From Acephala macrosclerotiorum (Eukaryota > Ascomycota > Leotiomycetes > Helotiales > Mollisiaceae): a stretch of 64,000 nt of DNA. Shown here piece by piece: positions 1-11,801 of this stretch (position 1 is the first letter of the stretch; every line of letters begins with the position of its first letter). The position numbers and the translations under genes were made by a program. Under the pieces are notes generated by a model. That model was not told the origin of the DNA. It ran no database searches and was given only the letters and a program-made list of their open reading frames with translations. The stretch lies in assembly GCA_014904845.1 (NCBI GenBank), contig MU119246.1:248001-312000 (forward strand), written 5' to 3'.

Positions 1-819
1 AGCAGCTGACAGCGGAACTGCAAAGACGGAGCTGCCTCTTGCCGACCGGAGCATCATTATGGCTTTGGGAAACCTCGGAAAAGTGTCAACGAAGGTGTAA
101 ATGGGCCAATTGAAGGCGGAGAAGAGGATCTGATGTCAATTAAGGACCTGGGAGATGTACAATGGCTGTTGATGTCGCTATCTGTCAGATTGTGCAACGA
201 AATCAACATAGAAAAAAAGTGCTGAGCTCGGAGACAAGGCACGGTGACGCGCCGATGTGCCGGGGTTTGAGAACGGGAAGAGCCGGGACGAGATCTGACC
301 TCGAACTGCTTTGATGCTTCGAACTTGAGCATTATTCTATTTATTTTGAAGCTGTTTAGTTTCTCTGAAGATTAGAAAAAGCGGCCAAGAGCTCGCGGAT
401 AGACTGACGTTGGAAGACAAAATTGAAACGTGACTGATGGTATCTCGTTGAGTTTCTCTTTCCTGTCGGATAAAGTCTTTCCCCTCGACAAATTTTTATA
501 TCTTCAAGCTCAGAGCAGAAATCGCGAGAGACGCCACTTCCTACAGGCTTTAGAGATTTAGAATTTACGGTTTGTTTGCAATGTCTCATTCGTCCGCTGA
601 CCAGTCACTCAAATATCGCACCCCTGGATTTTGCAAACAATGTATCTTCATTACTTTCATACAATTCTTCAGGGGAATCAATAACTCGCTATGCAGCGTA
701 TATCCACAAGAACTCCTTTTCGACATGTAAATGTGCCTCCCTACCTCAACCACACAATACGCCGGCCCATGCAATATATATTCATACAGGTGTTTCCTCA
801 TACCCAAATAACCGCTACA
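1..819. other. No supported gene at left edge
   Basis: Base composition is ordinary. Short open frames exist on both strands, including an ATG-started 91-codon frame on the minus strand at 57-332. None shows a recognisable domain, codon pattern or splice structure. It is probably the 3' flank of the minus-strand protease-like gene plus intergenic DNA. Confidence 0.5.
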
Positions 820-2277
820 TCACAACCATGATAATGACATGACCAATGCTGATAGCCCGGAATCCACCATCCACCAGGATTCAGTCTCCCGGCAGCTCTT
901 CTCCGTATTTTTGCTCTCACTAGCAGTCGTGGTCTTGGACGCACTCGCCGCAACAGCCAAATCAGACAGACTACCCACGGCCCAGCCCAAATCACCCGTC
1001 GAATTCTCATGCTCAATGCACTGCAGCGTATCGTAACTAGGGAGAATTTTCAGGCCATTGTTCGCCAGACCCGTACTAAATGTCTTTTCTTGGTAATCGA
1101 TGAACAGGTACACTTGGCTCAGGAATGGAGCTCCAAGAATAGGAGATTGGTTTTCATCAGAAGCTGCACGGATCGTAATTAGTGAAGATGGAACTATACC
1201 TGAGAGTCCATTGGTGAGGGTAGTGATGAGGTCTGAAGAGTTGGTTGAGGAAGAGAACTGAGAGGCGAGAGCAGATGGCAGTACGAGATCGAGCTCAGAA
1301 GGTTCAACGCAAGCTGTGAACTTCGTGTTTAATGTCTGCGAGTCTGTCGACAGACGCAATGTCCACTTCCCATAGACAATGTCGTGGCAATGTCCATTCC
1401 TTGATAGGATATGTTTCTTCAGAGAAATTTCCTTGCAGACGATCTGTAGAATATCCACTGAGAACAATAGAGCCATTTTTCCCGAGGTCTGCTCCAGCTG
1501 CTGCAGGTGCACCATAGTAAAGCCCTAGAGTCCGCGAAGCAATGAATCCGCCAGCATACAGCATGTTGATGAACGTAGAGTTTGGTTCCAGTCCAGAACT
1601 TGATCTTCATGCTTATCCACAAATCCGTATAGTTGCTTTCGACCCATTTCATAATGATTGATCCTTGTGCCTGTTCCTGAAGTCGTACTTGCCCCATACG
1701 TCTCTGGCAAGACCAGCGTCGTGGATGTTACCCCATATTTCACATCTGCGTTCTGCACTTCGCTGCTCGTCTCTGCATCTTCGGAAATCATAGTAACCTT
1801 TGCAGGTGAACGACGAATTGAACGTGCAGCACGAATCCTAGTTGGTGTTGTCTGAACCACTAGAATTTGAGTTGTACTTGTAGCCATCGGGACATGGCGC
1901 GTCTTGTAAGCCGCTCGCAGACGTGGAGATGTAGGTTTGGTTATAATATGTCGAGAGGACGGTGAGGAGGGGGGAGGGGATAGGATCAGCGTTGTTTGCG
2001 GGTCCCTGTAAGGAAATCAGCACGTCTCTTGAAATTCTTGAGAGCAGAGGGGCAGAACTTGATTGACTATTCTTGACTTCCTACCCATAGAAACATCCCT
2101 CTCTGTGCAGCCAGAGTCGTTCGAGGACCAGATATTGTTAAGTTCGAAGCGGAGCACATCGGCAAACCCAAAATTATCAGCACATTCCCCAGTGATCCAC
2201 CATGCCAAAGGCGATGCGAAAAATGAAAGAAAAACAGCAGAATCACGAAGGTGGCGCAAAAACGAATGCGGTGGCAT
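820..2277 (-). CDS. A1 aspartyl-protease-like secreted, probably GPI-anchored protein; degenerate or multi-exon
   Basis: The coding signal runs from an ATG at 2275-2277 to a TGA at 820-822 but switches frame several times. The N-terminal part has a hydrophobic leader followed by NNIWSSNDSGCTERDVSMG, typical of the start of a fungal pepsin-like family. The middle (about 1402-1598) reads GLEPNSTFINMLYAGGFIAS, then SIVLSGYSTDRLQG. The C-terminal frame has FTACVEPSELDLVLPSA and ILGAPFLSQVYLFIDYQEK, the usual end of a pepsin fold, then a Ser/Thr-rich stalk and a hydrophobic tail fitting a GPI signal. I see no DTG/DSG catalytic motif where the second aspartate is expected, so it may be a non-catalytic member. 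The frame change near 1400-1440 could be a frameshift or an unusually short intron. Exon borders are unresolved, so gene and pseudogene are both possible. Confidence 0.5.
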
Positions 2278-2910
2278 TCTGCCAGAAATTGAACGAGTGT
2301 CTTATTGAAGAAAGGACATTGCGGTGTTGAGAAATATTCCTCGTGGAGAGCGCGATTGACATCAAGGGGCGTAGCAAGGAACCACGCCAAGGAAAGGGTC
2401 CAGAAAGACGGAAGTCAGGATCCGAGGCGAAATTTCTGATCGGGATTCTATCTCGTCTTTGGAAGAGAAATACAAAAGAAAAAGCGATGAGGATCTCTTT
2501 CAGAGCTCTCTTGGCCAAATGCACATTCTATATGGTGAGGTTCGAGCTATTGTGGGACAAATCGGTGGAAAAATCTCGCTAATAATAGGGGGTATCCATT
2601 GATCAAAAGTTTGGGAGCGCTGGTTCGATTCTACACCCGAGTCCATGATCTTTGGCTCAGCAATAGAAAATTTAGGTAAAGCTGAACTAAGACCACTTGA
2701 GTCTCATTTGCATTGAAGCTACGTCTCTGATAAGGAATGCTTTCAGCGCGAACAGTTTAGACATAAAGCCTTAGCCACTCGTCTTCAATCACGCCTCTTC
2801 TACTACTCCGATATGCGTCCCACCCTTGGGAGGCTCTCACATACCCTGCTTGATTTGGACCCAGTGAGCCTCTCAACCTTCTGACTCTCAGCAAAGCCCC
2901 CGGCCTGAAA

Positions 2911-3262
2911 TTATTTGCTTGTTGAGATATGCGTAAATTTCCTAGACAAGGAGTCGCAGGCAGACTTTCTTTCCTCGGAGCTTATTGCAGCGCGCTTGGT
3001 CTTTGATGTCCGGTTTTGCTGATATTCGATCTCCTGATGGTCGACAGGAGAAGTATCCATTACCATTCGCAGCCCGTGTTGCTTAATCTCAAGTGCGAGT
3101 CTTGCGATCGAGAATGCGATGGCGAGGAGCATCATTGCGTCGTCCCATCCGAAGACTCGGTTCCTGAGGCGGACGTAGGTAGATTCGAGCAGAGGTTGTG
3201 ATGATGGCTATGCTGGTGAGTATTCCGACGATAACCATAAGCGTTGGTCCTGCGTTCTCCAT
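2911..3262 (-). pseudogene. Fragment of PTH11-like / fungal rhodopsin-domain membrane protein, frameshifted
   Basis: An ATG at 3260-3262 (minus strand) opens a hydrophobic first membrane segment (TLMVIVGILTSIAIITTSAR) that runs into IYLRP. One frame over, the expected continuation is present: YVRLRNRVFGWDDAMMLLAI, the hallmark after the first helix of the fungal integral-membrane (rhodopsin/PTH11-like) domain. The break falls on a tandem duplication of the tetranucleotide CTAC, and one copy fewer would join the two frames. After about 40 more residues similarity fades and the frame ends at 2911. The remaining helices of the usual seven are missing. These proteins are receptor-like plasma-membrane proteins. 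This copy should be dead. Confidence 0.5.
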
Positions 3263-4966
3263 CGGAGGGGGACCGGTGCGGAGAGCGAGCCAAGACGTGA
3301 TGGTGTTGATTAAGTTCTCATGCTAATAATGAGTGACTTGAAGACGAGACTTGAGCCTCAAGGTAGCGAATGTACTCTGATAAAGTGCTAAGATGCTAGA
3401 AGCTTTGATGGAGGGTGGAGCTGGGACTTTAGAATAAAGTCCGGGGGATACCCTCGAGAACATGAGTCGATGTCACCCTTAAATAAATGAATATAGAGGA
3501 GTGGTGAAGGAGACCAAGCTTTGATGTAAAGAAAGAGAAACCGGAAGGATCGGATAATTGTAACTCGCACTCAAGCTGTCGCGTACAGATACCTCCATAA
3601 CCTAAATTGCTCGCTTACAGCAATTGAGATGATGAATTCAGCCCTAGTCAGGTCATGGATCTGAAGCAGAACGCAAGTGAGCGCACGGACTTGCACTCTA
3701 AACCGAGGAAATTACTCGTCTATCCAATCCGGCATGCCACTCAATGAATACACGAGCAGGGCGCAGCTTTTTATCCTCTGCTTCGGTTATGTGACTTGGA
3801 ATGTTTCTCGAACGAAGTCAGGTTTCCGAAACTGCAGAACTTAGTGCTCCGGTGGCCGACTGATTATTCGTCGTTGCATGAGTAGAAAAAAGTCAATAAA
3901 TAAATCGGAAGCACTCTGGACCCCGAAAGAGAAGAGAGCGGTTGGCTGGGGGAAGCAGCCTTGATTGGACACTTCGTTGCGAAGCTGCAAGGGACGGGTG
4001 AGGAGACTTTTGCCTATGAGGGAATTTGCGTCATGCACGGTTCCAGACACCCGGTTCTTCGGGACGTCGAAATCTCAAGTCAACACTGCCGTTTGGACTT
4101 TTGGGAGAACGTCAAACAGCACCTGCCTTTGCTACTCAAGTCCTTCTCGTGAAAGGGTAGCGCGACCCCAATATTGTCTGTCTGGACTCTGAAGGCTCCG
4201 TACTTTAGGGCTAGCAGCGCGACAAGCCCACCATCTGTGCAAACTGGAACAATAGCCTGAATTGAGCGAACATGGCCGTGGAACTCTAGGAGATTGCGCT
4301 AATTGGCTCAATCCTAGGCTCAAGAAAAACTCGTCCACTCGCCCGCATGTCGCAAGCATCGCTTAGCAGTCCTTGTCCGGAGTCCAAGCCGAAGAATATG
4401 ACCGATACCGATGAGTTTGGTACCGAGGGCGCGGGGGTTTTCCATTTAGAAGAGAGTTGGTGAAATTCACTAAATAGAAAACCTAGTCAGCCAATCGTAT
4501 TGTTCAATTCTAGGATTTATACTTTACCTCACGCAAAAGAACCAATCCGTGTGCTTTTGACAGCTCGGTCCACAATACCAGGAGAGTCCGCATTAGCACA
4601 ATGACGATCCCTATCGTTGCAGTCAATATTGGAGACGACGGGCTTACCTTGGATCCGGCTGCTGTTCTTGATAAAGCTCCGCCATCTTGGCACCTGAGGT
4701 AATCTGAAGGAACGGATGAAAAGCGGCGGCGCTGCAGTAATTCCTGTCTTCCCATGTCTCCTCGGAACAACTCTGTGTTACTTAATGTAAAGAGTTGGGA
4801 GACGTCGATCGCATTGTGCCGTCCAGTGAACGTCGTGTGAGGGCTGATTCATTTGACAATTATCCAATCCCTTGCTCGTCGACAGTTCAAGGCTTGTGTC
4901 CTTAAGACTTGGTGAAGTAAAACGGATTCTCGCTGGTCAGCCTTGTCGCCTTGCTCCATATCGAAC
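3263..4966. other. Intergenic stretch upstream of the GMC gene, no gene seen
   Basis: Composition is ordinary. Open frames such as 3841-4050, 4132-4359 and 4510-4770 (minus) are short, partly lack an ATG and show no family resemblance. The last one contains one hydrophobic stretch only. The right end should contain the promoter of the oxidoreductase gene. Confidence 0.45.
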
Positions 4967-6865
4967 ATGAAGTTTGGTATCAGAGCGCTTCTGCTCGGAG
5001 CTTGCCCGTGCGCTGCTGGCTCCGGTGCAGCTGTAAAAAGGAGTGCGTCAAAGGGGTACGATTATGTAAGTAACAGTTCTGTGAAATAGCACCCGTCCCA
5101 TGCTTCACGCCTGGAGTTTTATATGATCTGACAATGCATGTAGATCGTGGTTGGGGGTGGAACGGCAGGTCTAGCTTTGTCGACTCGACTCAGCCAAGGT
5201 TTACCAGATTCAAAAATTCTAGTCATCGAGGCTGGACCGGCCGCTCTAGATGAGCTTGGTATCAATGTCCCTGGCAAGAAAGGCTCAACTCTTGGAACGA
5301 AGTACGATTGGAACTTTACCACAATTCCTCAAGTAAATGCCAAGAACAGAGTTTTCGCTCAAAACCGAGGGAAGGTTCTCGGAGGATCATCTGCTCTCAA
5401 CCTTATGACCTATGACAGATCCACCGTCAACGAGTATGATGGGTGGGAAGAAGTTGGCAACCCTGGTTGGGGTTTTGATGACTTTCTCCCAATGATGGAC
5501 AAGTCCGAAAACTTCACGAGCGCAAATACAGAGTGGTATGATGGAGACGTCGGAGTCAACACGGATGGACCTGTCTGTGGCACCATCAATCGATATATTC
5601 CTGCTTTCCAAAGTGGATGGGTTCCAGTACTCAACGGTCTCGGGATCGAAACCAACAAGGAGTATATGGGTGGCAATATCTTGGGAGTTTCCTACTCTTC
5701 AAGCAGCATTGATCCAACCCACTACAATCGTTCATACAGTGCCAATGGGTATCTTCCACTTGCAGGATCTAATCTCGTAGTCTTGACGGCAGAGACGGTA
5801 GTCAAAGTCAACTTGACGAAAGTGCGAGGTGCCTATCGGGCCACTGGCGTGACGTTGGCAAACAGTACCTTCATTTCGGCGTCTCAGGAGGTCATACTCT
5901 CAGCTGGTTCGTTTGGTAGTCCTGGTCTCCTCGAGCTTTCTGGCATTGGAAATAAGACTGTGCTTGGTAGCGCTGGTATAAACCAGCTCATTGACCTTCC
6001 AAGTGTGGGCGAGAATCTCCAGGACCATATTCGCATCCAGACATCGTACCAACTTAAGGACAATTATACCGGGGTTGACCATTTCAGGTGGAATGCCTCG
6101 TATGCAGCGCAACAACTTCAATTCTGGGTCGATGGCAAATTCTCACAGTATGACTATACTGGCTCGGCGTACACGTTCCAGACCTGGAATCAAGCCATTG
6201 GGAATGATTCCGGACTTCTTGCACTCGCCGAGGCAGCAGCTAGAAACTCGACATATGCTGCGGAGAAGAAAAAGCTTGAGTGGATGTATGATGATACGAT
6301 CCCACAAATCGAAATAATCATGTCTGATGGATATACTGGCGTGAAAGGATACCCGGCGGTCAACACCAGCTTGTATGGAAAAGACTTCCTGTCCTTCATT
6401 GGAGTCGTCATGCATCCTTTCAGTCGTGGTACTGTCCACATAAATGCCTCGAGCCCTCTTGGCAAGCCTCTCATCGACCCCAGGTACTTCAGTCATGAGT
6501 ACGACCTGCAAGCAGCCATCGCAGTAGTCAAGAAGTGCCGGCAGATAGCACTGACGCCACCAATCCGAGATGTGTGGGTTTCCGAGTATGAACCAGGTCT
6601 TGACAATGTGAAAACTGACGCGGAATGGAGAGACTTCGCCCTGAATACGACCCTAACAATATACCATCCAGTCGGGACTTGTGCCATGCTTCCAAAGAAA
6701 AAGGGTGGAGTTGTGGATTCGAAGCTTAAGGTTTATGGGACCACGAATCTCCGAGTCGTCGATGCCAGTATCATTCCCGTCCTCATTTCAGCACATATGC
6801 AGACAGCAGTGTATGGCATTGCAGAGATGGCTGCGGAGATCATCATTGATACAGCGGACTCCTAG
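4967..6865 (+). CDS. Secreted GMC-family FAD-dependent oxidoreductase
   Basis: There are two exons, 4967-5065 and 5144-6865, with a 78 nt GTAAGT..TAG intron, giving 606 residues (usual for the family). The ATG at 4967 starts a signal-peptide-like leader (KFGIRALLLGACPCAAGSGA). The FAD-binding Rossmann motif VVGGGTAGL begins around residue 35, followed by the acidic end of the second strand (LVIEAGP). GKVLGGSSALN and the GMC signature region QEVILSAGSFGSPGLLELSG are present. The C-terminal domain has HPVGTCAM (His about 541) and SAHMQTAVYGIAEMAAEII (His about 584), the catalytic pair expected of alcohol or sugar oxidases and dehydrogenases. Many N-glycosylation sequons support secretion. The substrate cannot be read from sequence; aryl-alcohol, choline or glucose-type substrates are possible. 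The frame is intact, unlike most neighbours. Confidence 0.93.
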
Positions 6866-7742
6866 GCTTTGCTTTGAGAGGATGGTTGTACAGTAGATGA
6901 CACTAAAAGTACATCTAGACATACCGTGAGCGCTTGTCAGGCATTGAGGGATTCTTGTATATACTTTGAAAAGAAGACATTTGACGCTACGTGAGTAGTA
7001 GACCAGGAAAATGGTGTTCATGGCTGCTGTATGATTCGTCCTCTAGAGTCAAACAATTGTGAGTTTGGTAGTTTCTTTGCAGAGCAATAGATGATGAATC
7101 GAAGCGCGAAAGAGATGTCGGCACCTTCCGAGAAAAGGCTAGTATCTATGGTTAAGGTGAAGCTTGCCAACCCATTGACAATCCTGATATATTTTACCAG
7201 ATTCGATTTCAATGTTCATTCTCGTGTCAAAAGTTGCGCAAAAGTCCTTGAGGCTCCAATGACGCAGCCTGACGTTGTGCGGAAGCATGCACCCGTTCGT
7301 CCCCTGCACTCGATTTTTTTACCCTCTTTACCCTCTCGACACTCCTGGTCTCTCAACGCCTTCGTAAAAGTATCAGACCCTTTCTCCCGCAGTCAAACCT
7401 TCATATTGAGACTTCCCCGTGCCCCACAATGCCCCGCAGCCGTAATGACCAGACGAAATTCTCAAATCCGAAGGTAAGCTGTCCCGACTCTTCACCAAGT
7501 CGAGCTCAAGTTTGCTAGCAGGAGCTTCATGAATCCGATATAGACACTTAGTACTCTTCGATTCGGGCCTATTTTGATGCATCTTGGTTGGTCTTGGTTC
7601 AGATTGTCGATAGCTTGAATGGTCTCCAGATCTACCCCGCAATAGCATGCTCTGCTTCACGCCAAATCCCATGGAATGGCTATTTCTCTTGATAATCGCC
7701 AGTCTGCCCATAGTTCGGGACCGAGAGTAAATGAGAGCAACC
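6866..7742. other. Intergenic between GMC oxidoreductase and esterase
   Basis: No supported gene. A 128-codon open frame on the plus strand (7091-7477) and overlapping minus-strand frames lack any recognisable motif. The interval should carry the 3' end of the oxidoreductase transcript and the esterase promoter. Confidence 0.45.
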
Positions 7743-7750
7743 TATAAAAA
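7743..7750 (+). promoter_or_regulatory. TATA-like box upstream of esterase
   Basis: The sequence TATAAAAA lies about 70 bp before the ATG at 7817, a normal distance for a fungal core promoter. Assignment rests on position and sequence only. Confidence 0.4.
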
Positions 7751-7816
7751 CTTCAACCCTTGCTCTTAACTTCTATATTGTCCGCCTCTATAATCCAAGT
7801 TCTCTTTTTGCCCCTC

Positions 7817-9219
7817 ATGATGTCAAATAGTGTCATAGCCCGAGGTGGCTTCTACCTCTTACTCACGACACTGACGCTTAATACCTGTCATGCGGTAAGA
7901 TCTCTCAAAGTAGACACCACAGTTGAAACTGTCTATGGTCTAGTCAACGGCACTCATCCAGAAGTCGCTCAATTTCTCGGCATTCCTTTCGCAGAGCCAC
8001 CTGTTGGTGACCTAAGATGGATGCCGTCAGTTGCCAAATCTCCTGTCAGCAGCATCAACGCAACAAAGTTCAGCCCATCATGTCCACAATATGACACTTC
8101 GATCCTATTGGTGTATGAGATCGACTCGAGAGACTTCTTGATCTTCGATCCTACTTCCGAGGACTGTCTGACGTTGAGTATCTGGGCACCATATATATCA
8201 AAGTCGAATTGTACAGAGAAACTGCCTGTCATCGTGTGGATCTATGGCGGTGGCCAGTTGACAGGTGGTGCTCAAATCGAGTATCAAATACTCACTCCGT
8301 GGGTACAGAGAAGTCAGGCTCATCGTGGTCCAGATAAAGTTAGCAGTCTTCCACTACGTTCAAAACCCAACACTGACACTATCTCAGCTATCGTCTCAAT
8401 ATCTTTGGAAACCCCCATTCAGCAGCTATCAGTCCCATGCTCAACCTCGGCCTTCTCGATCAACGACTCACACTTGAATGGATCCGATCGAACATTGCCA
8501 ATTTCGGAGGAGATGTTTCAAAAATCACACTCTGGGGACAATCCGCTGGAGCAGGTTATACTGACTACTACAACTTCGCGTACCCCAATGATTCGGTAAT
8601 TTCTGGCATCATCATGGACTCATCGTCAGCCATCGAACCAGCCCCAAGTCCGCATCCACAAGGATTGAACTTCACGTTTGTAGCTGGAAAGCTTGGTTGT
8701 GGAAATTTAACCGCTTCTGATGAGCTTGCATGCATGAAGAACGTCAGTCAGTCAGACATTGAGGCGTTCTTGAAGTCCTATCAAGATGCTGGAACGGCTC
8801 CTAGTATCACTTTCATACCTATCATAGACAACATCACACGGTTCGAGAACTATACAACTCAAGCCTTGGCAGGAAACTTCTCAATAGTGGTGAGTACACT
8901 CTGGAAGCCATTACATGACCGATGCTTACTCGAATAGCCCGCCATCCATGGGACGAATAATAATGAAGGCTCCTCTCTCACAGCATGGATCAACAACGGC
9001 ACCACCTACAACCAAACAGCAGCCAATGCCAATACCGTCCAACGCACCTGTTGGGCCCAACAAACCACTCAGTGCGTTCTCTCGTCTCTCTCTTTTAATG
9101 TTCTAACAAGGTCCTCTAGTAACCGCTACGCAGCCAACGCTACAAACTTCCGCTACTACTACACCGGAAACTTCAGCAACATCTCTCCTCGCCCCTGGGA
9201 AGGTGACGGGCTCGATTGA
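7817..9219 (+). pseudogene. Secreted type-B carboxylesterase, frameshifted and truncated before the catalytic His
   Basis: Two adjacent ATGs at 7817 start a leader peptide. Landmarks of type-B carboxylesterases follow in order: FLGIPFAEPPVGDLRW, SEDCLTLSIWAP, VIVWIYGGG (oxyanion hole), the nucleophile elbow GQSAGAG (Ser codon 8542-8544) and GTNNNEGSS (catalytic Glu codon 8965-8967). Inferred exons are 7817-8338, 8388-8889, 8938-9071 and 9120-9219; the three introns are 48-49 nt, the last with a TTCTAAC branch site. Two defects are visible. Near 8320 the frame shifts by one between WVQRSQAH and IVVQI. After SPRPWEG the frame stops at 9217-9219, so the C-terminal segment with the catalytic His is missing. 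A 37 nt GT..AG stretch (8281-8317) could restore frame but would delete conserved residues. I infer a non-functional remnant of a secreted hydrolase. Confidence 0.8.
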
Positions 9220-9786
9220 GTTGGGTTTATTTGATGAGGATTGTGTGGGGAGTGCGACGGTTAATCTTAAGCATGGAGCAGTGCCGCTGGATCATAATTC
9301 TGGATTATGAGGGGCTATGGAGGTTAGAGAAACCCTCTTGTCTATTTTCTTCATAGCAGTAGCTTTATGTTACCAGATTATCCGAGTTGGCAAGAGGAAC
9401 CTACCAAATACCCGACGCAGTTTGCGACAACACAAAGGCTCCCAACTTTGACATGGAACGCAAGTCATATTTTCTTTCCCCTTGCAACCAATCGAGCTTT
9501 AGACATTCCTAGAAGCAGGTTTCCCCAGATACAGCTATACATGACAGTGGCTTCGTCTTTGCCTTTGATGCTACCATGGCATGTTGCATGATGCGATCAA
9601 CATCCCAATGTCCCCATAGAAATTGGAGCTTCTGGATAAGGAAAGCTCTGTAATTTACTGAGACAATCGAAGAGCTGCTAGCTTTGTCACCACAGATCAT
9701 AAATACTTTCATTGGGCTGCTCAGAGAATCTCAGTGACGAGATACCATCAACTAGCGCACTGAATGAATTCCAAGAAATGTCCTAA
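9220..9786. other. Intergenic, possible gene debris
   Basis: No supported gene. One plus-strand frame near 9405-9510 reads TYQIPDAVCDNTKAPNF and looks protein-like, but I cannot place it in a family or attach it to a start or splice site. It may be debris of the lost esterase C-terminus or of another gene. Confidence 0.3.
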
Positions 9787-10548
9787 CGAATCCAGAACAT
9801 TGAAACCCACAGCAAAGGCCGTAAATACGATACCTTCACCATCTTCCCAGACCACCCGCTCGAAATACGACAAAAGATATGGCGCGCCGCCCTTCCATTC
9901 TTCTCCCGAATCATCGTGTTCCAACCATTGATCAAAATGTGGGATTTATTTGACATTCTAGCATTGCAACTATACCAACCGAGGGGAGATAAGTAGCATG
10001 CTCGCATTTTCTCTGATACAACACTGCTTTCTATCAACCACGAATCTCGTTCGGACATTCTACCGTTCTACTCCGCTCCTTTCAATCCCGAAATTTATCA
10101 TCGCGGCGAGTCATCTAATTTGATGTTCAGTAAGGACTACGATACTGTCTTCTTGAACTCAAAATTCACCCTTTCGCCCAGGAAGTTCAAAGCTATGATC
10201 GAGCGTCTCTGGTATATCCTGGGAGAGAACCCTAGCCTTCGCCATCTTGTAGCGAACGACAAAATTATCGAGACACTTTCCTCCGGTGTTAAGCATGAGA
10301 CGGATTTCAATCCATTCGCCAATGTTGAGGAATTGGTTTCTCTTCGGATAGACGAGGGACGGGTATTAATGCCAAAGGATCTGGAGGTTAGACATTCGAG
10401 GGACTTCGTTGAGTTAGATCAGAAGCTAGATGAGGTGCGCAAGGCAGATTGGGTGAAGGAAGCAAGGATTTGCAATTTGTGGCAGGAGTATGAGTATGCA
10501 TACAGTCGTCGTCGGTTTTGGGAAAGATTTGAACATTGGAGCTGGTGA
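9787..10548 (+). pseudogene. 2EXR-domain protein, start lost and one in-frame stop
   Basis: One continuous frame reads YDTFTIFPDHPLEIRQKIWR, then ALPFFSRIIVFQP, the start of the fungal 2EXR domain. Later come TLLSINHESRSDILPFYS and YDTVFLNSKFTLS, the second conserved block, and a tail to the TGA at 10546-10548. Two faults interrupt it: no in-frame ATG (the frame opens after a TAA at 9784-9786 that directly follows an ATG), and a TAG at 9994-9996. That TAG is explained by CAG to TAG, a CpA to TpA change. The last 142 codons (10120-10548) are open. The molecular role of 2EXR proteins is not established. I call it a recent pseudogene. Confidence 0.72.
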
Positions 10549-11247
10549 GAGACTTTGCGAATGTGTAAAAGCTGTCACAACACGTGGGGAATTGAAGAGG
10601 GCACTTAGGTTGCATCGCCGGGCCTCGTAAGGATGATTCTAGGATGATGTGTTCGTTCCTGCCTTGCCTCGTGAGTTTAAGAGAAGGGCTTTCTCCTAGA
10701 CAGCAGTTGCCAGACTTACAGGTGTTTCAATCCCTTCAATAGCCCTCTTCGAATCTTCTCAACTCTGGGAGTAGCTGTAGTCGAGTGATGGAAGTGGGGC
10801 AAATCGCCACTCGCTTAAAAAGGGGTAGATCATTCAGACGCTCTGACGCATGATCTTGATGCATTGCAAGAATGGGGTCCTAAGGCAGTAGTTGAGGCAT
10901 ATTTAAAAAGGCTCTTAATGCCCAACTTGTTGGAGTGGAGGGAATGAAAATAGCATATTGTTTTGCGATTATCCACTGAGGGCATGACATAAAGCGATCT
11001 GCGTACGTACCCTTCCGTCAATCGAACACGCTCCTAATACTTGCTGTTTAGGTGTATTTTCTACCTCAAACCCATCGGTACTGTTCGCCCTCTCATACAA
11101 AAGCTTGCGTTTCAGGATTTACCTTCTGGAACGCGATGACTGGTGGCACCCAGTCCGGGTTCCTCGACCGAATCAAAGCAAATTCCTCCTCATTATCCTC
11201 CATCACAGCTTCACTGTCGTCCATCATTCACTGCTACATAATATAAT
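10549..11247. other. Intergenic, nothing recognised
   Basis: No gene supported. Short frames overlap on both strands without domain-like sequence. The stretch separates convergent 2EXR remnants. Confidence 0.45.
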
Positions 11248-11801
11248 CTACTTCAATCTCACCAACTCAGTAAAATCCCATGCAACGTCTTCGCTATCTT
11301 CCGTAACACCCACGGAGTCCCACAAATTGTGGCATTTGAGGGCATATCGTTCGATGAAAGCCAAGCCCAGGCAGTCAGAAGAGAATACGTTTCGTATGAT
11401 AGTCGTAAGATCCGTAAACCTATCCTCTTGCCCAGCCCACTGTTCACCAGGGTCGAAATTTGGATAAAGCATATCGTGAGGACGAAGTTGAAAGTGTTCG
11501 GGCGGAATATAACCCGCCCAGCCGGCTAGAACCGTTTCAACACACTCAAGGTCGAAGGCCTGAGATACCAGTGGAAGAGTTCCGACCGAGATTCTTGGCA
11601 GAGAGCGAGGAGTTCTGGTCTTAAAGTATCGTCGTATACTTAGTCGTCTAGTTGGGGTTTATTTAGTCGACCGGCGCGCATCTGGGCCGCCTGATGCCAG
11701 ATCAGGAGACGAATCTCGAGAGGCAGATCCGGAAAGCGATGGAATATTTGATTGGAGTTCATAGGAGGTTGACATTTTCGGCTTCGTTGACGTGATGACA
11801 T
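11248..11801 (-). pseudogene. 2EXR-domain remnant with nonsense and frameshift
   Basis: An ATG at 11799-11801 starts MSSRQRSRK and leads to the 2EXR core IFHRFPDLPLEIRLLIWHQA. The frame is cut by TAA at 11638-11640. It continues as LRPELLALCQESRSELFHWY, the second conserved block, and meets a TAG shortly after. Near 11555 the protein-like signal jumps frame to QAFDLECVETVLAGWAGYIP and RFTDLTTIIRNVF, which runs to 11248. The order matches the intact paralogues. The TAA can arise from CAA by one C-to-T change. A second frame over the middle part is also open, so exact exon structure is uncertain. Confidence 0.6.

Noticed and set aside
2618..2650. GGTTCGATTC, similar to a tRNA B box
   Set aside because: No pairing T-stem, A box or acceptor stem around it.
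7091..7477. 128-codon plus-strand frame upstream of the esterase
   Set aside because: Low-information sequence with overlapping frames on the other strand and no domain.
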